This document shows, piece by piece, positions 1 through 5,328 of a stretch of 5,328 nt of DNA. The notes beneath the pieces are model-generated. The model was not told where the DNA came from. It was given only the letters and a program-made list of their open reading frames with translations, and made no database searches. Source of the DNA: an uncultured Clostridia bacterium (GTDB taxonomy: Bacteria; Bacillota; Clostridia; UBA1381); assembly GCA_934486495.1 (NCBI GenBank), contig CAKSPW010000101.1:1-5328 (forward strand). Direction: 5' to 3'. A program made the position numbers and the translations under genes. Each line of letters opens with the position of its first letter. Positions within the stretch are counted from its first letter, which is position 1.

Positions 1-4
1 TTTT

Positions 5-24
5 ATTTTAATTTTCATTAAAAT
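5..24. repeat. AT-only inverted repeat just downstream of the lplC-like gene
   Basis: ATTTTAAT (5-12) and ATTAAAAT (17-24) are perfect 8-base arms around a 4-base loop, which reads GAAA on the minus strand. It begins 5 bases past the stop codon of the LplC-like permease gene. The stem is entirely A/T, and on the minus strand it is followed by A residues rather than a T run, so it is not a convincing intrinsic terminator. It may be a weak 3'-end or processing hairpin in the message between lplC and the next gene to the left, or chance in an AT-rich spacer. Confidence 0.35.
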
Positions 25-29
25 CTAAA

Positions 30-905
30 TTAACCCTTTACCGCACCTATCATAACACCACTTACAAAATATTTCTGAACAAACGGATAAATACACAAAA
101 CCGGTACGGTTGATACTATGATTGTAGAATACTTTATTACCTCCTCAAGCGATGCCGACTGTCCCGTACCCAGGTTATTTGCCATATCACTTGTACTTGA
201 ATTTACAATGATTTCTCTGAGAAACAATTGCAAGGGGTACAGCGTTCTTTTCTTTAAGTAAATCATGGCGTTAAACCATCCGTTCCAATACGCTACTCCC
301 GTATACAGCACAAATACCGCAATTGTTGCCGTTGAAAGCGGCATTATGATTCTTCCCCATATTATAAAATCGTTTGCTCCGTCTATTGTAGCCGCTTCGG
401 TAATGCTGTCGGGGATACTCATAAACGAGGTTTTTAATATTATAAGGTTAAAGACATTAATCATACTCGGCAGTATTACCGCCCAGCGTGTGTTGAGCAA
501 ACCTATTCCGCGAACAACAAGATAAATCGGAATCATTCCACCCGAGAAAAACATCGTTATAATTACAAACAATGTCATTTGCTTGCCGTATTTTATGTTC
601 TTTTTCGTGAGTGCATATGCAAAAAGCGACGATACAATCAAACTCAAAGCCGTTCCTACAATTACATAAATAAGTGTATTTCCGTAGCCTACATATATTT
701 CGTGATTTTTAAGCACTGCTTCATATCCCAAGGTTGAAAATCCGCACGGCCGAAACAGCAGGCCTCTGTGCTGAATAAGAAGCGACGGGTCTGAAAATGA
801 AGCCATTACAATATAATAAAGAGGATATAATGTTATGACAATCATCATGAGCATATATAATGTATTAAAAATTTCAAACGGTATGTTAATTTTTCTTGCT
901 TTCAT
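30..905 (-). CDS. Carbohydrate ABC transporter permease, LplC/YtcP/YesQ-like (CUT1 family)
   Basis: Inner-membrane channel subunit of a binding-protein-dependent sugar importer; pairs with the LplB-like permease encoded just upstream. The 291-residue length is normal for the family. About six hydrophobic segments are visible (roughly residues 11-36, 73-99, 109-131, 141-160, 187-207 and 257-279). The EAA loop that docks on the ATPase is clear at 170-189: E-A-A-x-x-D-G-A, ending in I-x-x-P. The C-terminus, with a conserved FVSGVMIGAVKG-like end, is typical of the LplC branch. The ATG at 903-905 has a GGGAGG ribosome site (915-920) 9 bases upstream. Only 18 bases separate it from the stop of the LplB-like gene, so the two are co-transcribed. 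By analogy with B. subtilis lplABC, yesOPQ and yteP-ytcQ-ytcP the substrate is probably an oligosaccharide, perhaps plant-derived; the sequence does not fix which one. The solute-binding protein gene is expected to the left, outside the window. Confidence 0.95.
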   Translation of the reverse strand: MKARKINIPFEIFNTLYMLMMIVITLYPLYYIVMASFSDPSLLIQHRGLLFRPCGFSTLGYEAVLKNHEIYVGYGNTLIYVIVGTALSLIVSSLFAYALTKKNIKYGKQMTLFVIITMFFSGGMIPIYLVVRGIGLLNTRWAVILPSMINVFNLIILKTSFMSIPDSITEAATIDGANDFIIWGRIIMPLSTATIAVFVLYTGVAYWNGWFNAMIYLKKRTLYPLQLFLREIIVNSSTSDMANNLGTGQSASLEEVIKYSTIIVSTVPVLCIYPFVQKYFVSGVMIGAVKG

Positions 906-923
906 TTTGTCAATCCTCCCAAA

Positions 924-1862
924 TTACCACAATCCGGCGCCGGTAAGCTTTCTGCTGAGTTTGTTTGCGCCAAGTACGAGTACAAGATTTATAACGGAGT
1001 TAAACAATCCGACTGCCGTTGCGTAACTGTAATCCATATCCACAAGACCTTTGCTGTAAACATATGTTGATATTGTTTCCGCTGTTTCAAGAATTGTCGG
1101 ATTATAAATAAGTATAATCTTCTCGTAACCAAGACTCATGATTTGACCGAGCTGCAAAATAAACAGCGTTACTATGGTAGGAACAATACCGGGGATTGTA
1201 ACGTGCAGCGTCTGCTTCCAGCGATTTGCACCGTCAATCATTGTAGCCTCATAAAGACTCGAATCTATGTTTGTAAGAGCCGCCATATAAATAATAGAAC
1301 TCCATCCGACGCTTTGCCATATTTCAGACAGAACAAATATTGTTTTAAAAAGCTCGGGGCGCATAAGAAGATTTGTCCGTTCAAATCCGAAGAATGATAA
1401 AATGACATTTATTACTCCGTCGGATGATGTAAAATCAATTATGATACCTGCAATAACAACCATCGATATAAAATGCGGAATGTATGTAACGGTTTGAACC
1501 GTTCTTTTAAACAAACTGCACCTAAGCTCATTTAAAAGCAAAGCAAGTATAATCGGTGCCGGAAATCCCAATGCCAAATTGTAAAGACTGATACCAAGCG
1601 TGTTTTTTAAACATCTTGCGAAATACGGACTTCCGAAAAATTTTGCAAAGTTATTCAATCCTACCCACTGACTTCCGAAAACCCCCTGCGCCGGAGAATA
1701 TTTTTTAAACGCAATAATCAATCCGAAAATAGGCATATAGCAAAAAATGAATAAGGCGAGCAACCCGGGAATTGCCATCAGGTACACCATATAATTTTTT
1801 TTCATTTCTGCACCAAATGTCTCATTTTTGCGTTTTAATTTTATTTGACTCGTATTACTCAT
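924..1862 (-). CDS. Carbohydrate ABC transporter permease, LplB/YteP/YesP-like (CUT1 family)
   Basis: Second channel subunit of the same importer and the first gene of the permease operon. From the ATG at 1860-1862 it encodes 312 residues, normal for the family. After a short basic cytoplasmic N-terminus there are about six membrane segments (roughly 24-47, 86-112, 124-146, 171-196, 224-246 and 280-302). The motif GSQWVGLNNF near residues 63-72 is characteristic of the LplB branch. The EAA-type ATPase contact loop lies at about 205-224, with E205-A206, D210-G211-A212 and P224. The reading frame stays open to a TTG at 1901 that would add 13 residues. The ATG is preferred because an AAAGGAGG ribosome site sits at the right distance from it, and because the extra 13 codons would run through that site. 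A strong promoter lies at 1925-1954. No ATPase gene is visible; LplB/C systems commonly use a shared MsmX-type ATPase encoded elsewhere. Confidence 0.95.
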   Translation of the reverse strand: MSNTSQIKLKRKNETFGAEMKKNYMVYLMAIPGLLALFIFCYMPIFGLIIAFKKYSPAQGVFGSQWVGLNNFAKFFGSPYFARCLKNTLGISLYNLALGFPAPIILALLLNELRCSLFKRTVQTVTYIPHFISMVVIAGIIIDFTSSDGVINVILSFFGFERTNLLMRPELFKTIFVLSEIWQSVGWSSIIYMAALTNIDSSLYEATMIDGANRWKQTLHVTIPGIVPTIVTLFILQLGQIMSLGYEKIILIYNPTILETAETISTYVYSKGLVDMDYSYATAVGLFNSVINLVLVLGANKLSRKLTGAGLW

Positions 1863-1870
1863 AAAATTAA

Positions 1871-1880
1871 GTCCTCCTTT
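1871..1880 (-). promoter_or_regulatory. Ribosome binding site that decides the LplB start
   Basis: On the minus strand these bases read AAAGGAGGAC, a near-perfect Shine-Dalgarno sequence. About 8-9 bases separate its GGAGG core from the ATG at 1862. The in-frame upstream TTG at 1901 has no comparable site. This fixes the start at 1862 with good confidence. Confidence 0.85.
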
Positions 1881-1924
1881 TACTGAATAGTCCAAAAACA
1901 AAAACGTCTGCTTTTTATGCTATT

Positions 1925-1954
1925 ATTATAGCACTAAGCAAACGTTTCTGTAAA
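1925..1954 (-). promoter_or_regulatory. Promoter of the permease operon
   Basis: On the minus strand there is TTTACA (1954-1949), an 18-base spacer, and a consensus TATAAT (1930-1925). TGC directly before it (1933-1931) gives an extended -10 (TGnTATAAT). A start of transcription near 1918 would leave a leader of about 55 bases to the LplB ATG. The spacer contains the perfect 8-base palindrome AAACGTTT (1940-1947), placed where a repressor or activator could touch RNA polymerase. The promoter lies after the stop of the regulator gene, so the permeases can be transcribed independently of it. Confidence 0.7.
1940..1947. promoter_or_regulatory. Candidate operator palindrome in the promoter spacer
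   Basis: AAACGTTT is a perfect 8-base palindrome between the -35 and -10 boxes of the permease promoter. Reading outward it loosely resembles a catabolite (CcpA/cre or LacI-family) site, but in the stretch 1937-1952 it misses three of the fixed cre positions on either strand. A partial second copy, AAACGTCTG, occurs at 1902-1910 (compare AAACGTTTCTG at 1940-1950), 38 bases away in the same orientation and within the predicted leader. It could be bound by the neighbouring AraC-type regulator or by a LacI-family protein; neither can be decided from sequence. Confidence 0.35.
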
Positions 1955-2032
1955 TCGTTAATTTTTTGGATATGCCCGTAAACAGCGGTTTTTTATGCGT
2001 ATATTTTTGTTGTACATTTTTTTGATTTATTA

Positions 2033-4276
2033 TTATTCCGTATTTTCACGGTACTGTCCGGGCGGCATTCCTTCAAGCTTTTTGAAGTTTCGGATAAATA
2101 CCGTACTGTTTGTGTATCCAACATTTTCGGCTATTTCTCCTATGCTTTTATTTGTTTCGAGCAAAAGCTTTTTCGCCTTATCTATCCTAAGTTTTGTAAT
2201 ATAATTTCCGAATGTTTCACCAATCTGCTCTTTGAAGAAATGAGAAACATATGTGTAGTTAAGCTTAAACTCGTCTGCAAGCATTTCAAGACTCATGGCA
2301 TTGTTTTGATAATTATCTCCGATATATACAAGTATGGCACGCGTAAGATTATTCTTTTTCTCCATAGTGCTCGCCTTAATATCATCACATATAGACTGTA
2401 TCATACTTCTTATTTCATTCTCCAGCCCTACCATGTCCTTGCACTGAAGCAAAACATTAAAATCATACTTTTTTTCAATTTCCTCAGCAATTGCAACATT
2501 ACCCGAATCAAGAATTTTAAACATGGTTCCGAGAAGATTAAAGTAAAGGCACTTTAAAACTATCAACGAACAGTCATTGTGCAGCGTAATCATCTCGTCA
2601 AAGCATTGAAGCGCACTTTGAGCATTACCCATTACAACATATCTTATAAGCTCATTTTCCTTTTCAGAATTATAAAAATAATTTGATCTGCTGTTTTTAA
2701 GTTTTGAATATTGCAGTACTCTGCCTGTGCCGCTGTACATTCTGTATTCCTTGCATTCCTTTATTTCGTAATAAGAGCAATAAATCTTATCACGGTCATG
2801 AACGCCGCCAACATCTATATAAGCGGACACCCCGTAATCCATTATAATCATGTCGTCAAGCTCGGAAAGAAGCGATATAATTTCCGACTCCGTATCATGC
2901 CTTTTCATATTGAATATAATAATCAGTTCTTCAATGTTATCCTCTATCAGTTCAAAACGGCACACATTTTCAAATTTAGCCAAAATCTGATGCTTAATCA
3001 TTTCATTAATAAGAATAGCCGTATTTGTATCGATATTTTTGCCCGATTCTATTGAGATTTCGGCAATCATAAACAAATCATTTTCAAACGTTACGCCCAA
3101 TTCCTTCAAATCGTAAAATACAGCCTTAACCGCATCACCCTGATTATGCAAAAGTTTACGAAGTTCATTATTTTTTACCGATTCTTTTTGATTCTCTATA
3201 AGCTTTTCGGCAACTTGGTTGCTTTCAAACGCTCCTACAATCTTTTTATACATGCTTTCAAAATCTCCGTCGGGAGAGTCCTCACCGTATCTTGTTATCA
3301 CCTTTTCAAGCTTCATAAGCGGATCGGAGGCATTATAAGCCATGTAAAAGCAAATCAAAAAACCGACAAACAAAAATACGAGTATGCAAACAAAGTCAAA
3401 AAGAAGTATTCCCCCCAAATTTCGGTTCAGCTCATTTGACTGTTCGACGCTTATAAACTTATATCCGTCATTTTCACTTTTAAACACAACCGTCGACGAC
3501 ATCATCTTTGAAACAGCACTTGCGTCCATATCAATGTATTCCCGGCGAAGTTCATGCTTTTCGCTTCCGGCACGATAAATAACCTTATCCTTTTTATCAA
3601 CAACAAATAATGACTTATCGCCCAAATCAACATTTCCGCAAAACCTGTTGAATGCATTATAATCTATAACAATTACAATCGTGCCGGCAGGATTTGCGCC
3701 GAACGGATACGACTGCTTATATTCAATTGTTTCCAAAATCCGCTGTCCGTTAAAATAAGAATGCTCGTTTTCAAAATTGTCAAAATACACCCCTCCGATA
3801 CGCTCCGACCAATTTTCAAAGCTCTCACCGGTCTGTTTTATTGACATTCCGTAGTATTCCCTTGCCGTAAACTTTCCGTCCTGCGAAATAACAATATCCT
3901 GTTTTGGAATATATATGTAAACGGTTGCTATAAAATCATTTATTCCCTTATGCATACCAAACGGTTTAATATCGTTTACCCGCTCCACGACCGCCTGCGG
4001 ATTATTTGCCGAATATTTAAAATTATTCAAACCGTTATCAAGCGCCAGCTCCTGAGCACACTGTTCCACGTTGCCGAGCGCCGTTGAAATTTGCAGCTGC
4101 TTGTTTTTAATATCAAGACGGCTGTTTTCTATGTTTTGACTGCGTGCCTTTTTTATTGTCATTCCCATGCCTATACAGTTTATGAAAAACAGAGCAATTA
4201 AAAGAACCGCACTGATGCGTATATATTTATGATATATTTTGTTTTTGAGTAAATTTTTCAGCACGCTTTTATTCAT
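2033..4276 (-). CDS. Membrane-anchored AraC-family transcriptional regulator with extracellular sensor (YesS/YtdP-like)
   Basis: One-component regulator of 747 residues, about the size of B. subtilis YesS and YtdP. A short basic cytoplasmic N-terminus leads into membrane segment 1 (about 19-39). An extracellular region follows (about 40-285), probably of the double-Cache type judging by position and length. Membrane segment 2 (about 287-312) is followed by a short HAMP-like or coiled linker. The cytoplasmic middle part (about 370-625) includes a stretch at 480-522 (DYGVSAYIDVGG, then YYEIKECKEYRMYSGTGRV) like the degenerate GGDEF-like segment of YesN-type regulators. The C-terminal AraC/XylS DNA-binding domain is at about 643-743. 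Its first helix-turn-helix is near 661-686 and its second near 711-735, ending in the family signature NFKKLEGMPPGQYR. The ATG at 4274-4276 has AAGGGAG (4284-4290) 7 bases upstream. Next to lplB/lplC, it most likely controls sugar uptake and degradation genes in response to an external carbohydrate. The ligand is unknown. Confidence 0.93.
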   Translation of the reverse strand: MNKSVLKNLLKNKIYHKYIRISAVLLIALFFINCIGMGMTIKKARSQNIENSRLDIKNKQLQISTALGNVEQCAQELALDNGLNNFKYSANNPQAVVERVNDIKPFGMHKGINDFIATVYIYIPKQDIVISQDGKFTAREYYGMSIKQTGESFENWSERIGGVYFDNFENEHSYFNGQRILETIEYKQSYPFGANPAGTIVIVIDYNAFNRFCGNVDLGDKSLFVVDKKDKVIYRAGSEKHELRREYIDMDASAVSKMMSSTVVFKSENDGYKFISVEQSNELNRNLGGILLFDFVCILVFLFVGFLICFYMAYNASDPLMKLEKVITRYGEDSPDGDFESMYKKIVGAFESNQVAEKLIENQKESVKNNELRKLLHNQGDAVKAVFYDLKELGVTFENDLFMIAEISIESGKNIDTNTAILINEMIKHQILAKFENVCRFELIEDNIEELIIIFNMKRHDTESEIISLLSELDDMIIMDYGVSAYIDVGGVHDRDKIYCSYYEIKECKEYRMYSGTGRVLQYSKLKNSRSNYFYNSEKENELIRYVVMGNAQSALQCFDEMITLHNDCSLIVLKCLYFNLLGTMFKILDSGNVAIAEEIEKKYDFNVLLQCKDMVGLENEIRSMIQSICDDIKASTMEKKNNLTRAILVYIGDNYQNNAMSLEMLADEFKLNYTYVSHFFKEQIGETFGNYITKLRIDKAKKLLLETNKSIGEIAENVGYTNSTVFIRNFKKLEGMPPGQYRENTE

Positions 4277-4424
4277 TCTTAGGCTCCCTTATATATAATA
4301 GATTTGTAATTGACAAAAAAAGAACATCCGCAATATTTTTGCGTAAATTTCAAAAACACATCAGATAAAACGGCATAGCTGTCAGCTTTTTACGAACTTT
4401 ATTCTAAATTAAAAATTCTGCCCA
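4277..4424 (-). other. Long 5' leader of the regulator gene
   Basis: If transcription starts near 4425 from the promoter at 4432-4460, about 148 untranslated bases precede the regulator ATG. The stretch is AT-rich and has no gene. The only structures seen are small: CGCAA/TTGCG arms at 4329-4333 and 4339-4343 with a 5-base loop, followed about 7 bases later by a run of seven T on the minus strand, and a 4-bp AGCT stem near 4378-4388. The first might be a very weak attenuator. No known riboswitch pattern was recognised. Confidence 0.35.
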
Positions 4425-4431
4425 TAACTAT

Positions 4432-4460
4432 AATATAACACAAAATCGGTCACATGTCAA
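4432..4460 (-). promoter_or_regulatory. Promoter of the AraC-type regulator gene
   Basis: On the minus strand a consensus TTGACA (4460-4455) is followed by a 17-base spacer and TATATT (4437-4432). TGT at 4440-4438 gives an extended -10. The predicted start of transcription is near 4425. Its quality and ideal spacing make it the best promoter in the window. It indicates that the regulator is transcribed separately from the SLH protein gene upstream. Confidence 0.7.
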
Positions 4461-4465
4461 GACCG
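4447..4465. promoter_or_regulatory. Inverted repeat enclosing the -35 box (candidate operator)
   Basis: CGGTC (4447-4451) and GACCG (4461-4465) are perfect 5-base arms separated by 9 bases. The -35 hexamer of the regulator promoter (4455-4460) lies inside the interval. The arms are GC-rich in an otherwise AT-rich spacer. A protein bound here would block the promoter, which would suit autoregulation or control by a second regulator. The assignment rests on position and symmetry only. Confidence 0.4.
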
Positions 4466-4554
4466 GCAAAAAAGAAAATCTGTTTTTTCCAAAAACTGAA
4501 TTGATTTTTCTTTGACTTTTATATGTATCTCCGCTTTTTATTCGCGATAGTCAA

Positions 4555-4588
4555 AACCTCCGAAACGAATATGATCATTTCGGAGGTT
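4555..4588 (-). terminator. Probable intrinsic terminator of the SLH gene
   Basis: AACCTCCGAAA (4555-4565) and TTTCGGAGGTT (4578-4588) form a perfect 11-bp stem with a 12-base loop, the strongest hairpin in the window. On the minus strand it is followed by only a short T run (the final TT of the stem plus TT, then G), so the U tract is weak. It lies about 216 bases past the SLH stop and upstream of the regulator promoter, a sensible place to end the SLH transcript. It could instead act from both sides or stabilise the 3' end. Confidence 0.5.
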
Positions 4589-4615
4589 CTTATAAAGGGG
4601 ATTTGTTCAAAGTGA

Positions 4616-4628
4616 AGAACATTGTTCT
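4616..4628. repeat. Palindrome AGAACA-T-TGTTCT with a third half-site
   Basis: AGAACA and TGTTCT are perfect 6-base arms around one T. A further TGTTC at 4604-4608 lies 8 bases before the GAACA arm, giving the alternating order TGTTC, GAACA, TGTTC. It is not a Gram-positive LexA (SOS) box, which needs GAAC-N4-GTTC; here the gap is 3. Its function is unknown. Confidence 0.3.
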
Positions 4629-4648
4629 CAAATTGCTTAAATACTTTG

Positions 4649-4664
4649 TGTTTTATATAAAACA
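4649..4664. repeat. 16-base perfect palindrome TGTTTTATATAAAACA
   Basis: TGTTTTAT and ATAAAACA are directly abutting perfect 8-base arms. There is no loop, so it is more like a DNA-binding site for a dimeric protein than an RNA hairpin. It lies in a gene-free stretch downstream of the SLH gene and is not next to a minus-strand promoter. Rightward, TTGCTT (4633-4638) and TATAAA (4656-4661) are 17 bases apart, so it could overlap a weak plus-strand promoter running antisense into the SLH gene. AT-richness makes chance possible. Confidence 0.3.
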
Positions 4665-4782
4665 TCGTTTTGACTGTGGAAAAGCTTATTTTTCTTCTGT
4701 ATTTCTTATTTATTATCCTTAGAAAGTATGGCAAAGTTTACGCAATTTATGCCACAGCCAAATCGATATTTTCACTGTTGAT

Positions 4783-4798
4783 TATCCCGTCCGGGATA
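4783..4798. repeat. 7-bp inverted repeat next to the SLH stop codon
   Basis: TATCCCG (4783-4789) and CGGGATA (4792-4798) are perfect arms with 2 bases between, starting 6 bases past the SLH stop codon. It is GC-rich for this spacer. As RNA it would make a 6-bp stem with a 4-base loop. No T run follows on the minus strand, so it is not a standard terminator. It may protect the 3' end or be a protein site. Confidence 0.35.
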
Positions 4799-4804
4799 TG
4801 CGAT

Positions 4805-5328
4805 TTATTTTTTAAACTGATTATACAGTCTGTGTATTATAACAGCCGCTTCCGCACGTGAAGCAAACTTAGCAGGCGCAAAATTGTTGTCGCCCATGCC
4901 GTTTATGATATTAAGCTGTGAAAGCACGCAAACAGGCTTTACAGCATAACTGCTTATATCACTGCTGTCGTCAAAGGTTGAAAGTGCGTCTGTCGGCAAT
5001 TCGTATTTCATGCTCTTGAGAAGTCTGTAACTCATTGTTGCCATCTGCTCACGTGTGATATTGTTTCCGATACCGAACACTGTTTCGCTTTCTCCGCTTA
5101 TAATATCGAGATTATATCCGCTGATTACGTATTTATAATACCATGCGTTCGGATCAACGTCCTCAAATACATTTTCTCCCTCACTTGAAAGGTTAAATGC
5201 ACACAGCAGCATTTTCAGGAATTCTTCTCTTGTCACATTATCCTCCGGAACAAATTCCGTTTTGCTTTTACCGTTTACAATACCGAGCTTATGCAATTCC
5301 AAAATACTGTTTTTAGCCCACGGTACAC
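4805..5328 (-). CDS. SLH-domain surface protein, C-terminal part (runs off the right edge)
   Basis: The frame is open through the right edge, so the 5' end and any catalytic or binding domain are missing; 173 residues are visible. They are almost entirely three S-layer homology repeats, which attach exported proteins non-covalently to pyruvylated secondary cell-wall polymer. Repeat 1 (about 1-46) lacks its first residues and has GIVNG and the TREE form of the TRAE motif. Repeat 2 (about 54-107) begins FEDVDPNAWYYKYV and has TREQ. Repeat 3 (about 118-172) begins FDDSSDISSYAVKPV and has INGMGDNNF and SRAE. An SLH triplet at the very C-terminus is a common layout in clostridial wall-bound glycoside hydrolases and binding proteins. 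A TTG within repeat 1 (5300-5302) is not the true start: the upstream codons read VPWAKNSI, standard SLH sequence. A link to sugar uptake is inferred from neighbourhood only. Confidence 0.9.
   Translation of the reverse strand, partial: VPWAKNSILELHKLGIVNGKSKTEFVPEDNVTREEFLKMLLCAFNLSSEGENVFEDVDPNAWYYKYVISGYNLDIISGESETVFGIGNNITREQMATMSYRLLKSMKYELPTDALSTFDDSSDISSYAVKPVCVLSQLNIINGMGDNNFAPAKFASRAEAAVIIHRLYNQFKK

Larger units (their letters stand above)
4466..4804. other. Gene-poor spacer with several palindromes
   Basis: No convincing protein gene was found between the regulator promoter and the SLH gene. The reading frames in it are AT-rich, low in complexity and rely on TTG or GTG starts. It does contain an 11-bp hairpin (4555-4588), alternating GAACA/TGTTC half-sites (4604-4628), a 16-base perfect palindrome (4649-4664) and a 7-bp inverted repeat next to the SLH stop (4783-4798). 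Most of it is probably the 3' untranslated region of the SLH gene. Confidence 0.5.

Noticed and set aside
1937..1952. Catabolite-responsive element (cre) in the permease promoter
   Set aside because: Three fixed positions of the consensus are missed on either strand, so it is kept only as an unassigned palindrome.
1971..2000. Terminator between the regulator and the permease promoter
   Set aside because: The only hairpin has a 3-bp stem (CCG/CGG) and its T run is on the plus strand, the wrong direction for these genes; read-through from the regulator remains possible.
265..3578. Plus-strand frames opposite the permease and regulator genes
   Set aside because: They are shadows of strongly supported minus-strand genes with clear family motifs and do not look like real proteins.
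4288..4316. TTGTCA, 17 bases, TATAAG as a promoter of the regulator
   Set aside because: The -10 would overlap the AAGGGAG ribosome site, so the transcript would lack it; the promoter at 4432-4460 is far better.
4617..4627. GAACATTGTTC as a LexA/SOS box
   Set aside because: The Gram-positive LexA site needs four bases between GAAC and GTTC; there are three here, and no SOS gene is adjacent.
4519..4734. Minus-strand frame of 71 codons between the SLH gene and the regulator
   Set aside because: It starts at a TTG with no ribosome site, runs through the terminator-like hairpin, is rich in AT-driven codons and resembles no family I know.
4670..4861. Plus-strand frame of 63 codons overlapping the end of the SLH gene
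   Set aside because: It overlaps the well-supported SLH coding sequence on the opposite strand and has no ribosome site; its composition is that of AT-rich spacer.
5300..5302. TTG as the start of the SLH protein
   Set aside because: The frame continues to the window edge and the upstream codons (VPWAKNSI) are ordinary SLH repeat sequence, so the gene is truncated by the window rather than starting here.

Overview
This AT-rich window looks like chromosomal DNA of a low-GC Gram-positive (Bacillota, probably Clostridia-like) organism. Four things suggest this. The two permeases are of the LplB/LplC (YteP/YtcP, YesP/YesQ) type. The regulator is a membrane-anchored AraC protein of the YesS/YtdP type. 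The ribosome binding sites are strong and of the AGGAGG kind. A surface protein ends in S-layer homology (SLH) repeats. The species cannot be named; a gut or rumen polysaccharide-degrading clostridium with many SLH proteins would fit, but that is inference.

All four supported genes lie on the minus strand, so transcription runs from right to left. From the right edge they are: (1) the C-terminal end of an SLH-anchored surface protein (4805 to the edge, 5' part missing); (2) a gene-poor spacer of about 530 bases with several inverted repeats, a probable terminator and a good promoter for the next gene; (3) a 747-residue AraC-family regulator with two membrane segments and an extracellular sensor region (2033-4276); (4) a spacer of about 170 bases with a second good promoter; (5) an LplB-like permease (924-1862, start revised to an internal ATG) and (6) an LplC-like permease (30-905), separated by 18 bases and clearly one operon.

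The likely logic is a carbohydrate uptake locus. The regulator senses a ligand outside the membrane, or one presented by a binding protein, and controls the permease operon. The permeases form the channel of a CUT1-type ABC importer for an oligosaccharide. The solute-binding protein and any hydrolases are not in the window and probably follow lplC to the left of base 1. No ATPase is present, as is usual for systems that share an MsmX-like ATPase. The SLH protein may be a wall-attached enzyme or binding protein of the same locus, but its functional domain lies outside the window, and a probable terminator plus a separate promoter divide it from the regulator.

No tRNA, rRNA, CRISPR array, insertion sequence or clear phage gene was seen. 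The genes are of known families. The less ordinary material is in the spacers: an inverted repeat wrapped around the -35 box of the regulator promoter, an 8-bp palindrome inside the spacer of the permease promoter with a partial second copy downstream, and a group of perfect palindromes downstream of the SLH gene.
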